From positions 1 to 64,000 of the forward strand of contig CAAFQR010000042.1 of the NCBI GenBank assembly GCA_900765165.1: DNA of 64,000 nt. Reading direction: 5' to 3'. This DNA is from Veillonellaceae bacterium (GTDB taxonomy: Bacteria; Bacillota; Negativicutes; Veillonellales; Veillonellaceae). Both the position numbers and the translations under genes were made by a program. Under the pieces are notes generated by a model. It was not told where the DNA came from and ran no database searches. It saw only the letters and a program-made list of their open reading frames with translations. Shown here in pieces: positions 55,058-63,673 of this stretch (its first letter is position 1; the number at the start of each line of letters is the position of its first letter).

Positions 55058-57127
55058 TTATTTTAAACAAGCCTTACGGGACAAGTTGATACGGCCCTGC
55101 TTATCGATTTCGATAACCTTAACCATAATTTCGTCGCCTACAGATACAACATCTTCTACATTTTCAACACGTTTTTTGTCGAGCTTGGAAATGTGAACCA
55201 AGCCTTCTTTGCCCGGCAATACTTCTACGAACGCACCGAAGTTCATGAGGCGGGTTACTTTACCGAGGTATTCTTCGCCTACTTCCACTTCTTTGGTAAG
55301 GTTCGTAATGATTTCGATAGCGCGGTCAGCTGCTTTAGCTTCTACAGCAGCGATGAAGATAGTGCCATCATCTTCGATATCGATTTTAGCGCCTGTTTCT
55401 TCTACAATGCTGCGGATAACTTTACCGCCCTGGCCGATAACGTCACGGATTTTGTCCGGATCGATGTGCATGGTGATAATGCGCGGTGCCCACGGGGACA
55501 TCTGATCGCGCGGAGCGTCGATAACTTCGAGCATTTTACCCATGATATGCATGCGGCCTTTGTGAGCCTGTTGCAACGCTTCGGACAAGATTTCACGGGA
55601 CAAGCCGGAGATCTTAATATCCATCTGAATAGCGGTAACGCCCTTAGCCGTACCAGCTACTTTGAAGTCCATGTCGCCCAAAGCATCTTCCATGCCCTGG
55701 ATATCGGTCAAGATGGTGTAATGTTCGCCCTGGGTTACAAGACCCATTGCAACACCGGCAACCGGTGCTTTAATCGGTACACCAGCGTCCATCAAGGACA
55801 AGGTACTACCGCAAACGCTGGCCATGGAGCTGGAACCATTGGATTCCAATACTTCAGATACCAAGCGAAGTGCGTACGGGAATTCTTCTTCGGACGGAAT
55901 TACCGGTACCAAAGCGCGTTCTGCTAACGCACCATGACCGATTTCACGACGTCCCGGACCGCGGGAGGATTTCGTTTCACCTACGGAATAGGACGGGAAA
56001 TTGTAATGGTGAATATAACGTTTTTCCGTTTCAATACCAATGCCGTCAATAGCCTGTTTTTCGGAAAGCGGTGCCAACGTACACATATTCAATACCTGGG
56101 TCTGACCACGAGTGAACAAGCCGGAACCATGGGTGCGCGGCAATACGCCTACGCGAACCGTAATCGGTCGAACTTCGTCGAGCTTACGGCCGTCCGGACG
56201 AATCTTTTCAACGGTAATCATGTGACGAACGATTTCCTTAACCATTTTGTCCAAGGTCATGGAAACGTCATCCATATTATCCGGGTAAATTTCAGCGAAG
56301 TGTTCTTTTACTTCAGCAAATACAGCGTCCTGCTGCGCATCGCGCTGCTGTTTATCAGCACAACGAACAGCGGCATCCAATTTATCATGAGCATATTCAT
56401 GAACAGCGGCGGATACAGCTTCATCGATTTCATGAACCGGGAACACGCGTTTTTCTTTGCCGGCTACAGCAACCATTTCTTCCTGGAACTTAACGATGCG
56501 CTTAATTTCTTCGTGCGCCGTCATGATAACTTCCAAGAGAACTTCTTCCGGTACTTCCTGCGCGCCACCTTCAACCATGAGGATAGCGTCTTTCGTACCA
56601 GCTACGACTACATTCAAGTCGCTCTTCGTCAACTGTTCAACCGTCGGGTTCACTACGAATTCGCCATCAATGCGACCCATGCGAACGCCGGCAATCGGAC
56701 CAGCCCACGGAATATCGGACAAAGCCAAAGCTGCAGAAGCACCAATCATGCCGCAGATTTCCGGTGCGTTGTCCTGATCAACGGACAATACAGTAGCTAC
56801 CACGTGTACTTCGTTGCGGCAACCTTTATCGAACAAAGGACGGATCGGGCGGTCAATCAAACGGCTGTGCAAAATAGCAGTTTCCGGCGGACGGCCTTCA
56901 CGTTTTACAAAGCCGCCAGGAATGCGACCTACAGCGTACATTTTTTCTTCATAATCTACCGTCAACGGGAAAAAGTCGGTATCCTTAGCTTCCTTAGAAG
57001 CCGTAGCCGTTACCAACACTACCGTATCACCATACCGCACCAATGCGGATCCACCGGCCTGTTTCGCTAATTCGCCTGTTTCAATACTAAGCGTGCGACC
57101 GGCCAAATCCATTTGGAATTGTTCCAT
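55058..57127 (-). CDS. pnp: Polynucleotide phosphorylase
   Basis: PNPase degrades RNA by phosphorolysis. The 689-residue protein has two RNase PH domains ([59 protein letters not shown]), then KH ([21 protein letters not shown]) and S1 ([24 protein letters not shown]). The rpsO-pnp order is near-universal. Confidence 0.96.
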   Translation of the reverse strand: MEQFQMDLAGRTLSIETGELAKQAGGSALVRYGDTVVLVTATASKEAKDTDFFPLTVDYEEKMYAVGRIPGGFVKREGRPPETAILHSRLIDRPIRPLFDKGCRNEVHVVATVLSVDQDNAPEICGMIGASAALALSDIPWAGPIAGVRMGRIDGEFVVNPTVEQLTKSDLNVVVAGTKDAILMVEGGAQEVPEEVLLEVIMTAHEEIKRIVKFQEEMVAVAGKEKRVFPVHEIDEAVSAAVHEYAHDKLDAAVRCADKQQRDAQQDAVFAEVKEHFAEIYPDNMDDVSMTLDKMVKEIVRHMITVEKIRPDGRKLDEVRPITVRVGVLPRTHGSGLFTRGQTQVLNMCTLAPLSEKQAIDGIGIETEKRYIHHYNFPSYSVGETKSSRGPGRREIGHGALAERALVPVIPSEEEFPYALRLVSEVLESNGSSSMASVCGSTLSLMDAGVPIKAPVAGVAMGLVTQGEHYTILTDIQGMEDALGDMDFKVAGTAKGVTAIQMDIKISGLSREILSEALQQAHKGRMHIMGKMLEVIDAPRDQMSPWAPRIITMHIDPDKIRDVIGQGGKVIRSIVEETGAKIDIEDDGTIFIAAVEAKAADRAIEIITNLTKEVEVGEEYLGKVTRLMNFGAFVEVLPGKEGLVHISKLDKKRVENVEDVVSVGDEIMVKVIEIDKQGRINLSRKACLK

Positions 57128-57222
57128 TCCGATTCCTCCTCTGAATCTATACGTATTTCATACATTTAAAGTCTATATTATTGTAGCAAACTTCCATGGC
57201 TTATGTCCATAAATATATGCAC

Positions 57223-57246
57223 AAAAAGAGCCGTAACCTTACGGCT
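57223..57246 (-). terminator. Intrinsic terminator of rpsO
   Basis: AGCCGTAA (57,229-57,236) pairs with TTACGGCT (57,239-57,246), followed by UUUUU on the minus strand. It lies about 20 bases after the rpsO stop. Confidence 0.82.
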
Positions 57247-57265
57247 ACGACTCTTATGAACGTTA

Positions 57266-57532
57266 TTATTTGCGAAGACCCAATTTTTCGAGGATTGCAC
57301 GGTAACGTTCGATGTCCTTACGACGAAGGTAGTCGAGCATGTTACGACGCTGACCTACGAGTTTCAACAAACCACGACGGGAATGATGGTCTTTCTTGTG
57401 TTCTTTCAAATGTTCGGTTAAGTATACGATGCGGTTAGTCAAAATCGCGATCTGTACTTCCGGAGAACCAGTGTCACCTTCGTGCACTGCGAATTCTTTG
57501 ATGATTGCCTGTTTTGCTTCAGTAGTTAACAT
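57266..57532 (-). CDS. rpsO: Small-subunit ribosomal protein S15
   Basis: S15 (88 residues): [55 protein letters not shown]. It has its own promoter, and a leader hairpin (GTTGAC/GTCAAC, 57,606-57,623) that might serve S15 autoregulation. Confidence 0.96.
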   Translation of the reverse strand: MLTTEAKQAIIKEFAVHEGDTGSPEVQIAILTNRIVYLTEHLKEHKKDHHSRRGLLKLVGQRRNMLDYLRRKDIERYRAILEKLGLRK

Positions 57533-57633
57533 TGTTATTCCTCCTATAAACTATGTCTCGTCAAGCTGAAGAATTCGTTGGAGATTCGAATACTTCGCTT
57601 GCGTCGTTGACGCTTGCTGTCAACACCTTTGTT

Positions 57634-57663
57634 AGTATACAACAAAGCCAAGTCGCTTGTAAA
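57634..57663 (-). promoter_or_regulatory. Sigma-A promoter of rpsO
   Basis: TTTACA, an 18-base spacer, then TATACT, about 100 bases upstream of the rpsO ATG. Confidence 0.7.
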
Positions 57664-57664
57664 G

Positions 57665-57952
57665 CTAATCTTTTTCACGATTGTGGAAATAATGCCCCGG
57701 ATTGGCAATCGGTTCAATCGTGGCTACCCAACGATTCGTGTAATTGAAAAAGCCCGCTACAAAGGCCGCTTCCAAAATCTCATGATCGTTAAAACCAACG
57801 GCGCGCAAGCCTTCCACCTGTGCCTCCGTAATTTCATCAGGATGGCGCGTCACATACCACGCATACTCGCAAAGCGCGAACTGCTCGTCGGTCATATCCT
57901 CGCGCTTAGGAGCCTGTAAGCGTGATAACTGTTCATTAAACTCCAGTGCCAT
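57665..57952 (-). CDS. Half-length AhpD-like (peroxidase-related) protein
   Basis: The 95-residue protein matches the C-terminal half of the peroxidase-related/carboxymuconolactone-decarboxylase-like family (TRHPDEITEAQVEGLRAVGFNDHEILEAAFVAGFFNYTNRW). Full proteins of this group are near 190 residues and hold the catalytic Cys pair earlier; that part is missing. It has a proper GAGGAGG and ATG (57,952), so it is translated as a short protein or is a decayed remnant. The cyclase-family gene is 38 bases upstream. Confidence 0.7.
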   Translation of the reverse strand: MALEFNEQLSRLQAPKREDMTDEQFALCEYAWYVTRHPDEITEAQVEGLRAVGFNDHEILEAAFVAGFFNYTNRWVATIEPIANPGHYFHNREKD

Positions 57953-57990
57953 ACGCACCCTCCTCTCGCCAGCAAGCTGGCAGACAATTC

Positions 57991-58761
57991 TTACTCAGTA
58001 GGGCAAATTGCAAAACAACGCGTGGAGAAGCCAACGCCATCCTTCAACTTCGGAAATGCCAACACAATCAAACTACCAACCGGTGGTACCTGATCCAAAT
58101 TTCGCATAACCTCAACCTGAATGCGGTCAACCTCCAAAATATACTGCTCGCCAGGATACGGGTACGCCCCCTCCTTCGTCGTCACAAACCCCGGATCCGT
58201 ATCCGCCGGTTCATGACCAATAGCACCAATATTGCGTTCCTCCACAAGCCACTGAATAGCGGCCTTATCCCAACCCGGATAATGCGGCACGCCATTTTCA
58301 TCAGGATTATCTAAATTCGGTTTCTTATACCAATCGGAACGAAACGCTACAAAAGCCCCCTCCGGAATTCGGCCATGCTCAGCCTCCCAAGACTCCAAAT
58401 CCGCCGTCTTCAACATAAAATCAGGATTCGCCGCGCACTCAGCCGACTTATCTATAACTACTAACGGATACACCAACTCCTGCACCGTAATCTCATGCAT
58501 CGCACGACCATTACCCCAGAAATGACGCGGCACATCCGTATGCGTACCATACTGACTCGCAAACGAATACTGGAAACAACGCATAGGCGCCTTCATAGAA
58601 TCAGGGGTATCCGGCTCATAATCAAACAACAAATCTGCCTGTAACGGCTTAAAACCATACCAATGCGGCGTATCCGGACTCAACTCATGCGTCAAATCCA
58701 CCCACTTATACTTAGGTGACTTCAATTCCTTTAACGTATCCCAAAGCTTAGTATCTGCCAT
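57991..58761 (-). CDS. Cyclase-family (kynurenine formamidase-like) hydrolase
   Basis: The 256-residue metal-dependent hydrolase of PF04199 has YGTHTDVPRHFW (the HxGTHxDxPxHF motif minus its first His, here Q-Y-GTH) and IGHEPADTDPG. Members open cyclic amides or formamides. It is probably co-transcribed with the AhpD-like gene. The codon usage (many ATC, ACC, CAA/AAC on the plus complement) looks somewhat different from the housekeeping genes. Confidence 0.82.
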   Translation of the reverse strand: MADTKLWDTLKELKSPKYKWVDLTHELSPDTPHWYGFKPLQADLLFDYEPDTPDSMKAPMRCFQYSFASQYGTHTDVPRHFWGNGRAMHEITVQELVYPLVVIDKSAECAANPDFMLKTADLESWEAEHGRIPEGAFVAFRSDWYKKPNLDNPDENGVPHYPGWDKAAIQWLVEERNIGAIGHEPADTDPGFVTTKEGAYPYPGEQYILEVDRIQVEVMRNLDQVPPVGSLIVLAFPKLKDGVGFSTRCFAICPTE

Positions 58762-58805
58762 GATAATGTCCCCTCTCTTTCTACGATTGTTACTATATAA
58801 AAAAC

Positions 58806-59657
58806 TTAACCTAAGTATATACTAATCGAGAACATTAATTTACCATCAACTAAGATAATATGCTGCGCCTTCGCATATTTAATGGCATCGTCCGTAAATT
58901 TAGCCGTAGTAATAAATAGCCCCTTCTCGACACGAGGTGGTTCTGCCATAGAACCAACAAAACTAGTAATCTCTTTCCTACCAATTGTTCTGTCTGGTGC
59001 CCAACGCTTTGCTTGTATATAAATAAGATTAAAACCAAGACGGTCTTCATTGATAATCCCATCAATGCCTCCATCTCGACTGTCCTGCGTCTTCAAACCT
59101 TCGCCATAGCCCATCGCCTTCATCAAATCAACCACAAGCTGCTCAAAGAACGATGGTGACTGCGCCAATATAGTTTCTAATAATTCATCAGCAAGCTTGG
59201 CATTAATTAACTTGTAAGCCTGCTCCAACGTCGCTTCCGGAGTTTCCTCCAAATCAACCTGGCCATCCTGCCCATCTTTGGACTCAACCGCACTAGCTTC
59301 ATCCTTATCAGGACTTACCTTCACAAATTGGCGAAAATCCTCAGATATATCAGCTAATAACGAATTCGTAATCTCAACGCCAGAACTTAAAATATCCGAT
59401 CCCTTTTTCGTAATATTTAAATGACCACGACTCTGCGCCTCAATCAATCCAGCCTTCTTTAAATACGTAATTGCCCAACCAATACGGTCTTCAAACACCG
59501 TTTTACGACCACTGCCAAGCAACTGTTTTAAATCATCTTCACTAAAATTCGACTGCATCTTAACAGCCTCTCGAATTTCCTTATTCGTATATACCCTGCC
59601 ATCCTGAATTACACTCAATACAGAATGATAAAACTTAAAATATTGTGGTAAAGCCAT
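58806..59657 (-). CDS. mrr: Mrr-type restriction endonuclease, C-terminally short
   Basis: The 283-residue protein has an N-terminal winged helix (Mrr_N; about 1-90: ALPQYFKFYHSVLSVIQDG, GWAITYLKKAGLIE) and a Mrr catalytic domain with the PD-(D/E)xK residues in QDSRDGGIDGIINED and IYIQAKRW. Mrr enzymes cut modified DNA and defend against foreign DNA. The end (VDGKLMFSISIYLG) stops where relatives continue (DGxxLxxLMIxYxVGV and about 15-25 more), so the last strand-helix is lost or altered. ATG 59,657 follows GGGGG. No methylase is adjacent, as expected for a type IV enzyme. Confidence 0.85.
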   Translation of the reverse strand: MALPQYFKFYHSVLSVIQDGRVYTNKEIREAVKMQSNFSEDDLKQLLGSGRKTVFEDRIGWAITYLKKAGLIEAQSRGHLNITKKGSDILSSGVEITNSLLADISEDFRQFVKVSPDKDEASAVESKDGQDGQVDLEETPEATLEQAYKLINAKLADELLETILAQSPSFFEQLVVDLMKAMGYGEGLKTQDSRDGGIDGIINEDRLGFNLIYIQAKRWAPDRTIGRKEITSFVGSMAEPPRVEKGLFITTAKFTDDAIKYAKAQHIILVDGKLMFSISIYLG

Positions 59658-59711
59658 TAAAGAACCCCCTAACAACTACTACACCGATTCACAACACCGT
59701 ATCAGATTCGA

Positions 59712-59810
59712 TTAAAGGAGTAACTTATCCGACGCCTGACCCGTAACCATCAAATAAATCCCCAACAAAATCAAGAAAATATAACATGCGTACTTCAACT
59801 TCTTCATCAT
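59712..59810 (-). CDS. Tiny hydrophobic peptide upstream of mrr
   Basis: The 32-residue ORF begins MMKKLKYACYIFLILLGIYL, then a polar end QASDKLLL: a basic start and one membrane-spanning helix. AGGTGAG lies about six bases before the ATG. It sits 54 bases upstream of mrr on the same strand. I do not recognise it. The size and shape recall type I toxins or small membrane proteins, but this is only resemblance. Confidence 0.45.
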   Translation of the reverse strand: MMKKLKYACYIFLILLGIYLMVTGQASDKLLL

Positions 59811-59822
59811 ATGCTTCTCACC

Positions 59823-59870
59823 TATTCCGAAATCTATACTGAAATCTATTCTGAAATCTATTCTGAAATA
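59823..59870. repeat. Four 12-bp direct repeats upstream of the tiny peptide gene
   Basis: Four tandem units of TATTCTGAAATC (first unit TATTCCGAAATC, second TATACTGAAATC, last TATTCTGAAATA). They end 13 bases from the peptide ATG and could be iterons or operator repeats. The minus-strand bases just beyond (about 59,871-59,960) contain a short protein-like run (KVFGAGVVLWYADGNEKYER) without a start, perhaps a gene remnant. Confidence 0.6.
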
Positions 59871-59977
59871 AAAACCCGTTCATACTTTTCATTACCATCA
59901 GCATACCACAAAACAACACCGGCACCAAATACTTTAGCAGATTTCAAAACTCCTGAAACTCTGAAACGCCAGACCTA

Positions 59978-60035
59978 CATATATAACTGTTTCAGAGATT
60001 TTTGCATTTTTGATTTTCATGCTTCGTTTTTCGCT
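59978..60035 (+). repeat. Third copy (C) of the dispersed TTTTTGATTTTCATGCTTC repeat
   Basis: A TATATAACTGTTT block, GATTTTTGCA and the core at 60,007-60,025 match copies A and B at 31.3-31.5 kb in the same order. This copy has no inverted partner nearby. The gap to 60,086 has no gene. Confidence 0.6.
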
Positions 60036-60086
60036 TTACCAAGAAAAAGTCACGAATCCAACAATACCAAAGTCCCCTCCAAACTC

Positions 60087-60440
60087 CAGCGCGAGCGACA
60101 GCAAGCGCTACAACGTAAGACCTACCCGAATCACATCCTACCTACAGCGCGAGCGCAGCAAGCGCTACAACATAAGCCCCACCCGAATCACACCACCGCA
60201 CAGCGCGAGCGCAGCAAGCGCTACAACATCAGCCCTACCAAAATCACATCCAACCTACAGCGCGAGCGCAGCTAGCGCTACAACATAAGGCCCACCCAAA
60301 TCACATCTACCTCTCAGCGCGAGCGCAGCAAGCGCTACAACGTAAGAGCTACCCGAATCACATCCTACCTACAGCGCGCGCGTAGCTAGCGCTACAACGT
60401 AAGACCCACCCGAATCACACCACCGCACAGCGCGAGACCG
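60087..60440. repeat. Tandem array of 56-58 bp repeats
   Basis: Six full units begin at 60,087, 60,145, 60,201, 60,258, 60,315 and 60,372, with a partial seventh at 60,428. Each starts CAGCGCGAGCGCAGCAAGC followed by GCTACAAC, in which AGCGC and GCGCT can pair, then a more variable ~30-base stretch of ACCCGAATCACA type. Units 1 and 5, and 2 and 6, share the same variable end, so a higher-order duplication is evident. No gene is supported here. Confidence 0.85.
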
Positions 60441-60495
60441 CCATCGCCCTAGGCACTTTGTCCATGGTTTTCCCTTCACCCAGAGTACGGCTGAA

Positions 60496-60802
60496 CCCGG
60501 CACTAGCGCCATATTTACCGGAAAAGCGGCGCAGGCTCAATTCACCGGGGACGACCAGCGTACCTAGGCACGGATTTATTGTCACATTTCGCTGGGCGCT
60601 ATGAGCAACAAACGCAAAAATGCCATCCGAATTTAAGTGGAGAAAACATTGCGTAAGCGTAGTTTTCGGAACTTAATTCGGATGGCATTTGCTTATATTC
60701 AAAGACCACGAAATGTGACAAAAATCAAAGTACCTAGTACCCTGGTACCCCCGGCGAATTGAACCCGCCGCGAGCCCGTGTCAAATATGGCACTATGCCG
60801 GG
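60496..60802. repeat. ~307-bp imperfect palindrome (long inverted repeat)
   Basis: The left arm read forward and the right arm read as reverse complement align over about 150 bases. Shared blocks in order are CCCGGCA, GCCATATTT, GCGGCG, TCAATTC-x-CCGGGG, TAGG-x-AC, TTGTCACATTTCG, AAATGCCATCCGAATT and GAAAAC. The centre lies near 60,650. The right end is seven bases from the ABC ATPase stop. It could form a giant hairpin in RNA or a cruciform in DNA, and may act as the terminator of the transporter operon. Confidence 0.8.
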
Positions 60803-60808
60803 AAGTGC

Positions 60809-61600
60809 TTACGACCCCAACATCATGCGATCGCTCAACCCGCTTTCCCCAACCTGAAAACGTTCGAGCAAATCCTGAACCGTGAGATTCTTCTTCTCAT
60901 CGCCCTTCACATCATAAATAATCTTACCATTATCCATCATGATCAAACGATTACCAAAACGAAGCGCATCACGCATATTATGCGTAATCATAAGCGTCGT
61001 CAAATTATGCTCCTTAACCAACTGATCAGTCAATGTAAGAACCTTCTCAGCCGTCTTAGGATCCAGCGCTGCCGTATGTTCATCCAACAACAACAACTCT
61101 GGCTTCAACATCGTTGCCATGAGCAGCGTAATCGACTGACGCTGACCACCGGACAAAAGCCCCATGCGCGCCGTAAGACGATCCTCGAGTCCAAGACCCA
61201 AGAGTGACAAACGTTCCTTAAAGAACTTCCGTTCCTCCGGCACAAACGCCCACTTCAAGCCCATGCGCTTGCCGCGGCGCAACGCCAACAACAAATTCTC
61301 TTCAATCTGCATATTACCGGCTGTACCCAACATCGGATCCTGGAACACGCGACCAATAAACGCAGCGCGCTTATACTCCGGCATCTTCGTAACATCATGA
61401 TCGTCGATGATAATCTGCCCTTCATCAACCGGGAACACACCGGCGATGGAATTCAAAAGCGTACTCTTACCGGCGCCATTACCACCGATAACCGTGGCAA
61501 AATCGCCCGTTTCTAACTTCAAATCAACGCCGCGAAGCGCCGTCTTTTCATTGACCGTCCCCTTGAAGAAAGTCTTCACAATGTGCTTTACCTCTAACAT
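60809..61600 (-). CDS. ABC transporter ATPase (TrpZ-like)
   Basis: The 263-residue ATPase has Walker A IGGNGAGKSTLLNSIAG, signature LLSGGQRQSITLLMA, Walker B LLLLDEHTAALDPKT and H-loop LMITHNMRDAL. The DEHTAALDP wording is characteristic of the ABC group paired with ABC_sub_bind lipoproteins (TrpXYZ or YtrA-like tryptophan/tyrosine uptake). It is downstream of the permease by 15 bases. Confidence 0.9.
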   Translation of the reverse strand: MLEVKHIVKTFFKGTVNEKTALRGVDLKLETGDFATVIGGNGAGKSTLLNSIAGVFPVDEGQIIIDDHDVTKMPEYKRAAFIGRVFQDPMLGTAGNMQIEENLLLALRRGKRMGLKWAFVPEERKFFKERLSLLGLGLEDRLTARMGLLSGGQRQSITLLMATMLKPELLLLDEHTAALDPKTAEKVLTLTDQLVKEHNLTTLMITHNMRDALRFGNRLIMMDNGKIIYDVKGDEKKNLTVQDLLERFQVGESGLSDRMMLGS

Positions 61601-61615
61601 GTGTATCCCTCCTTC

Positions 61616-62485
61616 TTAACGACTCTGCCATTTTGCCTTAAGAGTCGGCAACGACAACGCAATAGCAACCAATACGGCGGTGAATAATTTCAAATCATTT
61701 GGCGGCATACCTAAGTACAATACGATAGCAATTACAATACGGTATACGATAGACCCAAGTACTACGGCCAATAAACTGCGAACGAACGACTTCGTGCCGA
61801 ACAGCACCTCGCCGATAATAACCGACGCCAAGCCGATTACGATGGTACCAACGCCCATGCCCACATCGGCGAAGCCATTGCCCTGCGCGATTAATGCGCC
61901 GGAAATCGCTACGAAGCCATTTGAAATCAACAGCCCCAACACAATCATCGTGTCCGTATTAACACCCTGGGCACGAATCATCTGCGGGTTAACACCGGTG
62001 GCACGAAGGCAGGCACCGATTTCAGTACCGAAGAACCAGAACAACAAAATACAAGTTGCTACAGCTACAACCAAGCCAATCAACAACAACGCGATGGTAT
62101 GCAATACAGATAAGTGCTCAAGATACGTGTATACCGTGTCCAAACGGAGCAACGACACGTTTGCTTTACCCATAACGCGCAAGTTAATAGAATACAACGC
62201 AATCATCGTCAAAATCCCGGCCAATAAAGCAGGAATCTTTAATTTCGTATGAATCCAACCGGTTATAGCACCGGCCAACATACCGCCAATAGCGGCTACG
62301 ACGATGGACACGATAGGGTTCACACCGTCTACAATCAACGTCGCCGAAATAGCAGCGCCCAACGGGAAACTACCTTCGACCGTCAAATCCGCAATATCTA
62401 GCACGCGGAACGTAATAAATACGCCAATGGCTAGCAAAGACCACAACAAGCCCTGCGCCAACGTGGCAATAATCAAATCACTCAT
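61616..62485 (-). CDS. ABC transporter permease (TrpY-like)
   Basis: This is a 289-residue membrane protein with about eight helices, of the branched-chain-permease-like (BPD_transp_2) superfamily. The coupling region GVNPQMIRAQGVNTDTMIVLGL is visible. Together with the ATPase and the lipoprotein it forms an importer; by family the likely ligand is an aromatic amino acid, but this is not certain. Confidence 0.9.
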   Translation of the reverse strand: MSDLIIATLAQGLLWSLLAIGVFITFRVLDIADLTVEGSFPLGAAISATLIVDGVNPIVSIVVAAIGGMLAGAITGWIHTKLKIPALLAGILTMIALYSINLRVMGKANVSLLRLDTVYTYLEHLSVLHTIALLLIGLVVAVATCILLFWFFGTEIGACLRATGVNPQMIRAQGVNTDTMIVLGLLISNGFVAISGALIAQGNGFADVGMGVGTIVIGLASVIIGEVLFGTKSFVRSLLAVVLGSIVYRIVIAIVLYLGMPPNDLKLFTAVLVAIALSLPTLKAKWQSR

Positions 62486-62521
62486 AAAACACCTCTCGCT
62501 TCATAACTACGGACCTTGGTG

Positions 62522-62549
62522 AAAAAAGAAAAGGGCCAGCGCCCTTTTC
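62522..62549 (-). terminator. Terminator between lipoprotein and permease genes
   Basis: GAAAAGGGC-cagc-GCCCTTTTC with UUUUUU following on the minus strand. It also follows a GTGAAATAA motif (62,554-62,562). Partial readthrough would give more binding protein than permease. Confidence 0.88.
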
Positions 62550-62572
62550 TCTTTTATTTCACATAAAGCTTA

Positions 62573-63556
62573 CTATTTAGCTGCTTCCTTCTGCAATTCT
62601 TCCGGAATCGTGATGCCTAAGCGTTTAGCCGTATCCTGGTTAATAACCAATTTCAAGTCTTTCTGACTTTCAATCGGCATATCCTGAACCTTAGCTTCGC
62701 CGGAGAGAATCTTAGCGGCCATTAAGCCAGTCTGGAAGCCCAATTTGTAGTAATCAACGGAGTACGTCATGAGACCACCGTTTTTAACCATATTTTCTTC
62801 ACCAGGGAATACCGGAATCTTAGCCGGGTCGGTGATTTTAACCAAGTTAGCCATTGCCGATGCCACTACATTATCGGTCGGTACGTAAATTGCCTGAACG
62901 CCCTGACTTACGAGGTTCTGTGCTGCCTGCTGAATATCATTTACATTGGAAACGGTAGCTTCTACTACGTCAAGACCCTTCGTCTTAGCGTATGCTTTCA
63001 TTTTTTCTGCCTGAACCTGAGAGTTTACTTCGCTCGCGCTATAAATAATACCCACTTTTTTAGCATTCGGTACAACCTTCAGAATCAAGTCAACCTGTTT
63101 GTCAATCGGATTCATATCCGTGGTGCCGCTTACGTTCGTACCCGGTTTTTCGTCGCTATTAACGAGCTTCGCCGATTTGTAGTCCGTAATAGCTGTCCCC
63201 AAAATCGGAATGTCTTTCGTGGCATTTGCCATCGACTGTGCAGCCGGCGTTGCGATTGCCAACACTAAATCCTTCTTATCAGCAACAAATCGCTGGGCAA
63301 TACTGTTCAGGTTAGATTGGTCTGCCTGGGCATTCTGCTGATCGATTTGTACATTGTCCTTGAAGCCCTTGGAGGCCAAGCCATCAACGAAGCCCTTGTT
63401 CGCTGCATCCAATGCCGGATGTTCTACCAACTGAACTACGCCGATTTTGTACGTTTTATTGCCCGAAGCGCTACCGGATTTGTCAGCGCCGCATCCTGCA
63501 ATCAACCCTACCGCCATAATGGCTACTACTGCTGCTACTATTCGTTTTTTCCACAT
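62573..63556 (-). CDS. ABC substrate-binding lipoprotein (TrpX-like)
   Basis: The 327-residue lipoprotein of the ABC_sub_bind family has lipobox LIAGC (cysteine about 22), YKIGVVQLVEHPALDAANKGF, IATPAAQSMAN, VGIIYSASEVNSQVQAEKM and the late DYYKLGFQTGLMAAKIL. Relatives bind tryptophan, tyrosine or similar. ATG 63,556 follows AAAGGGG. It heads the operon, behind the promoter at 63,613-63,641. Confidence 0.92.
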   Translation of the reverse strand: MWKKRIVAAVVAIMAVGLIAGCGADKSGSASGNKTYKIGVVQLVEHPALDAANKGFVDGLASKGFKDNVQIDQQNAQADQSNLNSIAQRFVADKKDLVLAIATPAAQSMANATKDIPILGTAITDYKSAKLVNSDEKPGTNVSGTTDMNPIDKQVDLILKVVPNAKKVGIIYSASEVNSQVQAEKMKAYAKTKGLDVVEATVSNVNDIQQAAQNLVSQGVQAIYVPTDNVVASAMANLVKITDPAKIPVFPGEENMVKNGGLMTYSVDYYKLGFQTGLMAAKILSGEAKVQDMPIESQKDLKLVINQDTAKRLGITIPEELQKEAAK

Positions 63557-63612
63557 AAAAAAGCCCCTTTCTACTATGCTACAATTATCCGTCTCCAAAG
63601 GATATTGTAATC

Positions 63613-63641
63613 ATTATATCCTGTTTCTACGGACTTTTCAA
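63613..63641 (-). promoter_or_regulatory. Sigma-A promoter of the TrpXYZ-like operon
   Basis: TTGAAA, a 17-base spacer, then TATAAT, about 57 bases upstream of the lipoprotein ATG. Confidence 0.85.
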
Positions 63642-63673
63642 TAGGTACAAACGACTTTTCTACAAGGACGTGA

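Noticed and set aside
55934..57070. Long plus-strand frame opposite pnp (378 codons)
   Set aside because: It is antisense to a clearly conserved gene; its composition (Phe, Asn, Arg rich) is a shadow of pnp codon use.
59811..60275. Plus-strand reading frame of 154 codons
   Set aside because: It runs through the 12-bp and 57-bp repeats, so its protein (EIYSEIYSEI, QRERSKRY) is only a translation of the repeats, and there is no spaced ribosome-binding site.
60087..60440. CRISPR array
   Set aside because: The period is regular, but the would-be spacers are copies of one another, the repeat is degenerate, and no cas genes are present. It is a tandem repeat.
60740..60775. tRNA-like T-arm (GGTTCAATTC) in the palindrome
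   Set aside because: There is no anticodon arm, D arm or acceptor stem around it; the segment is one half of the long inverted repeat.
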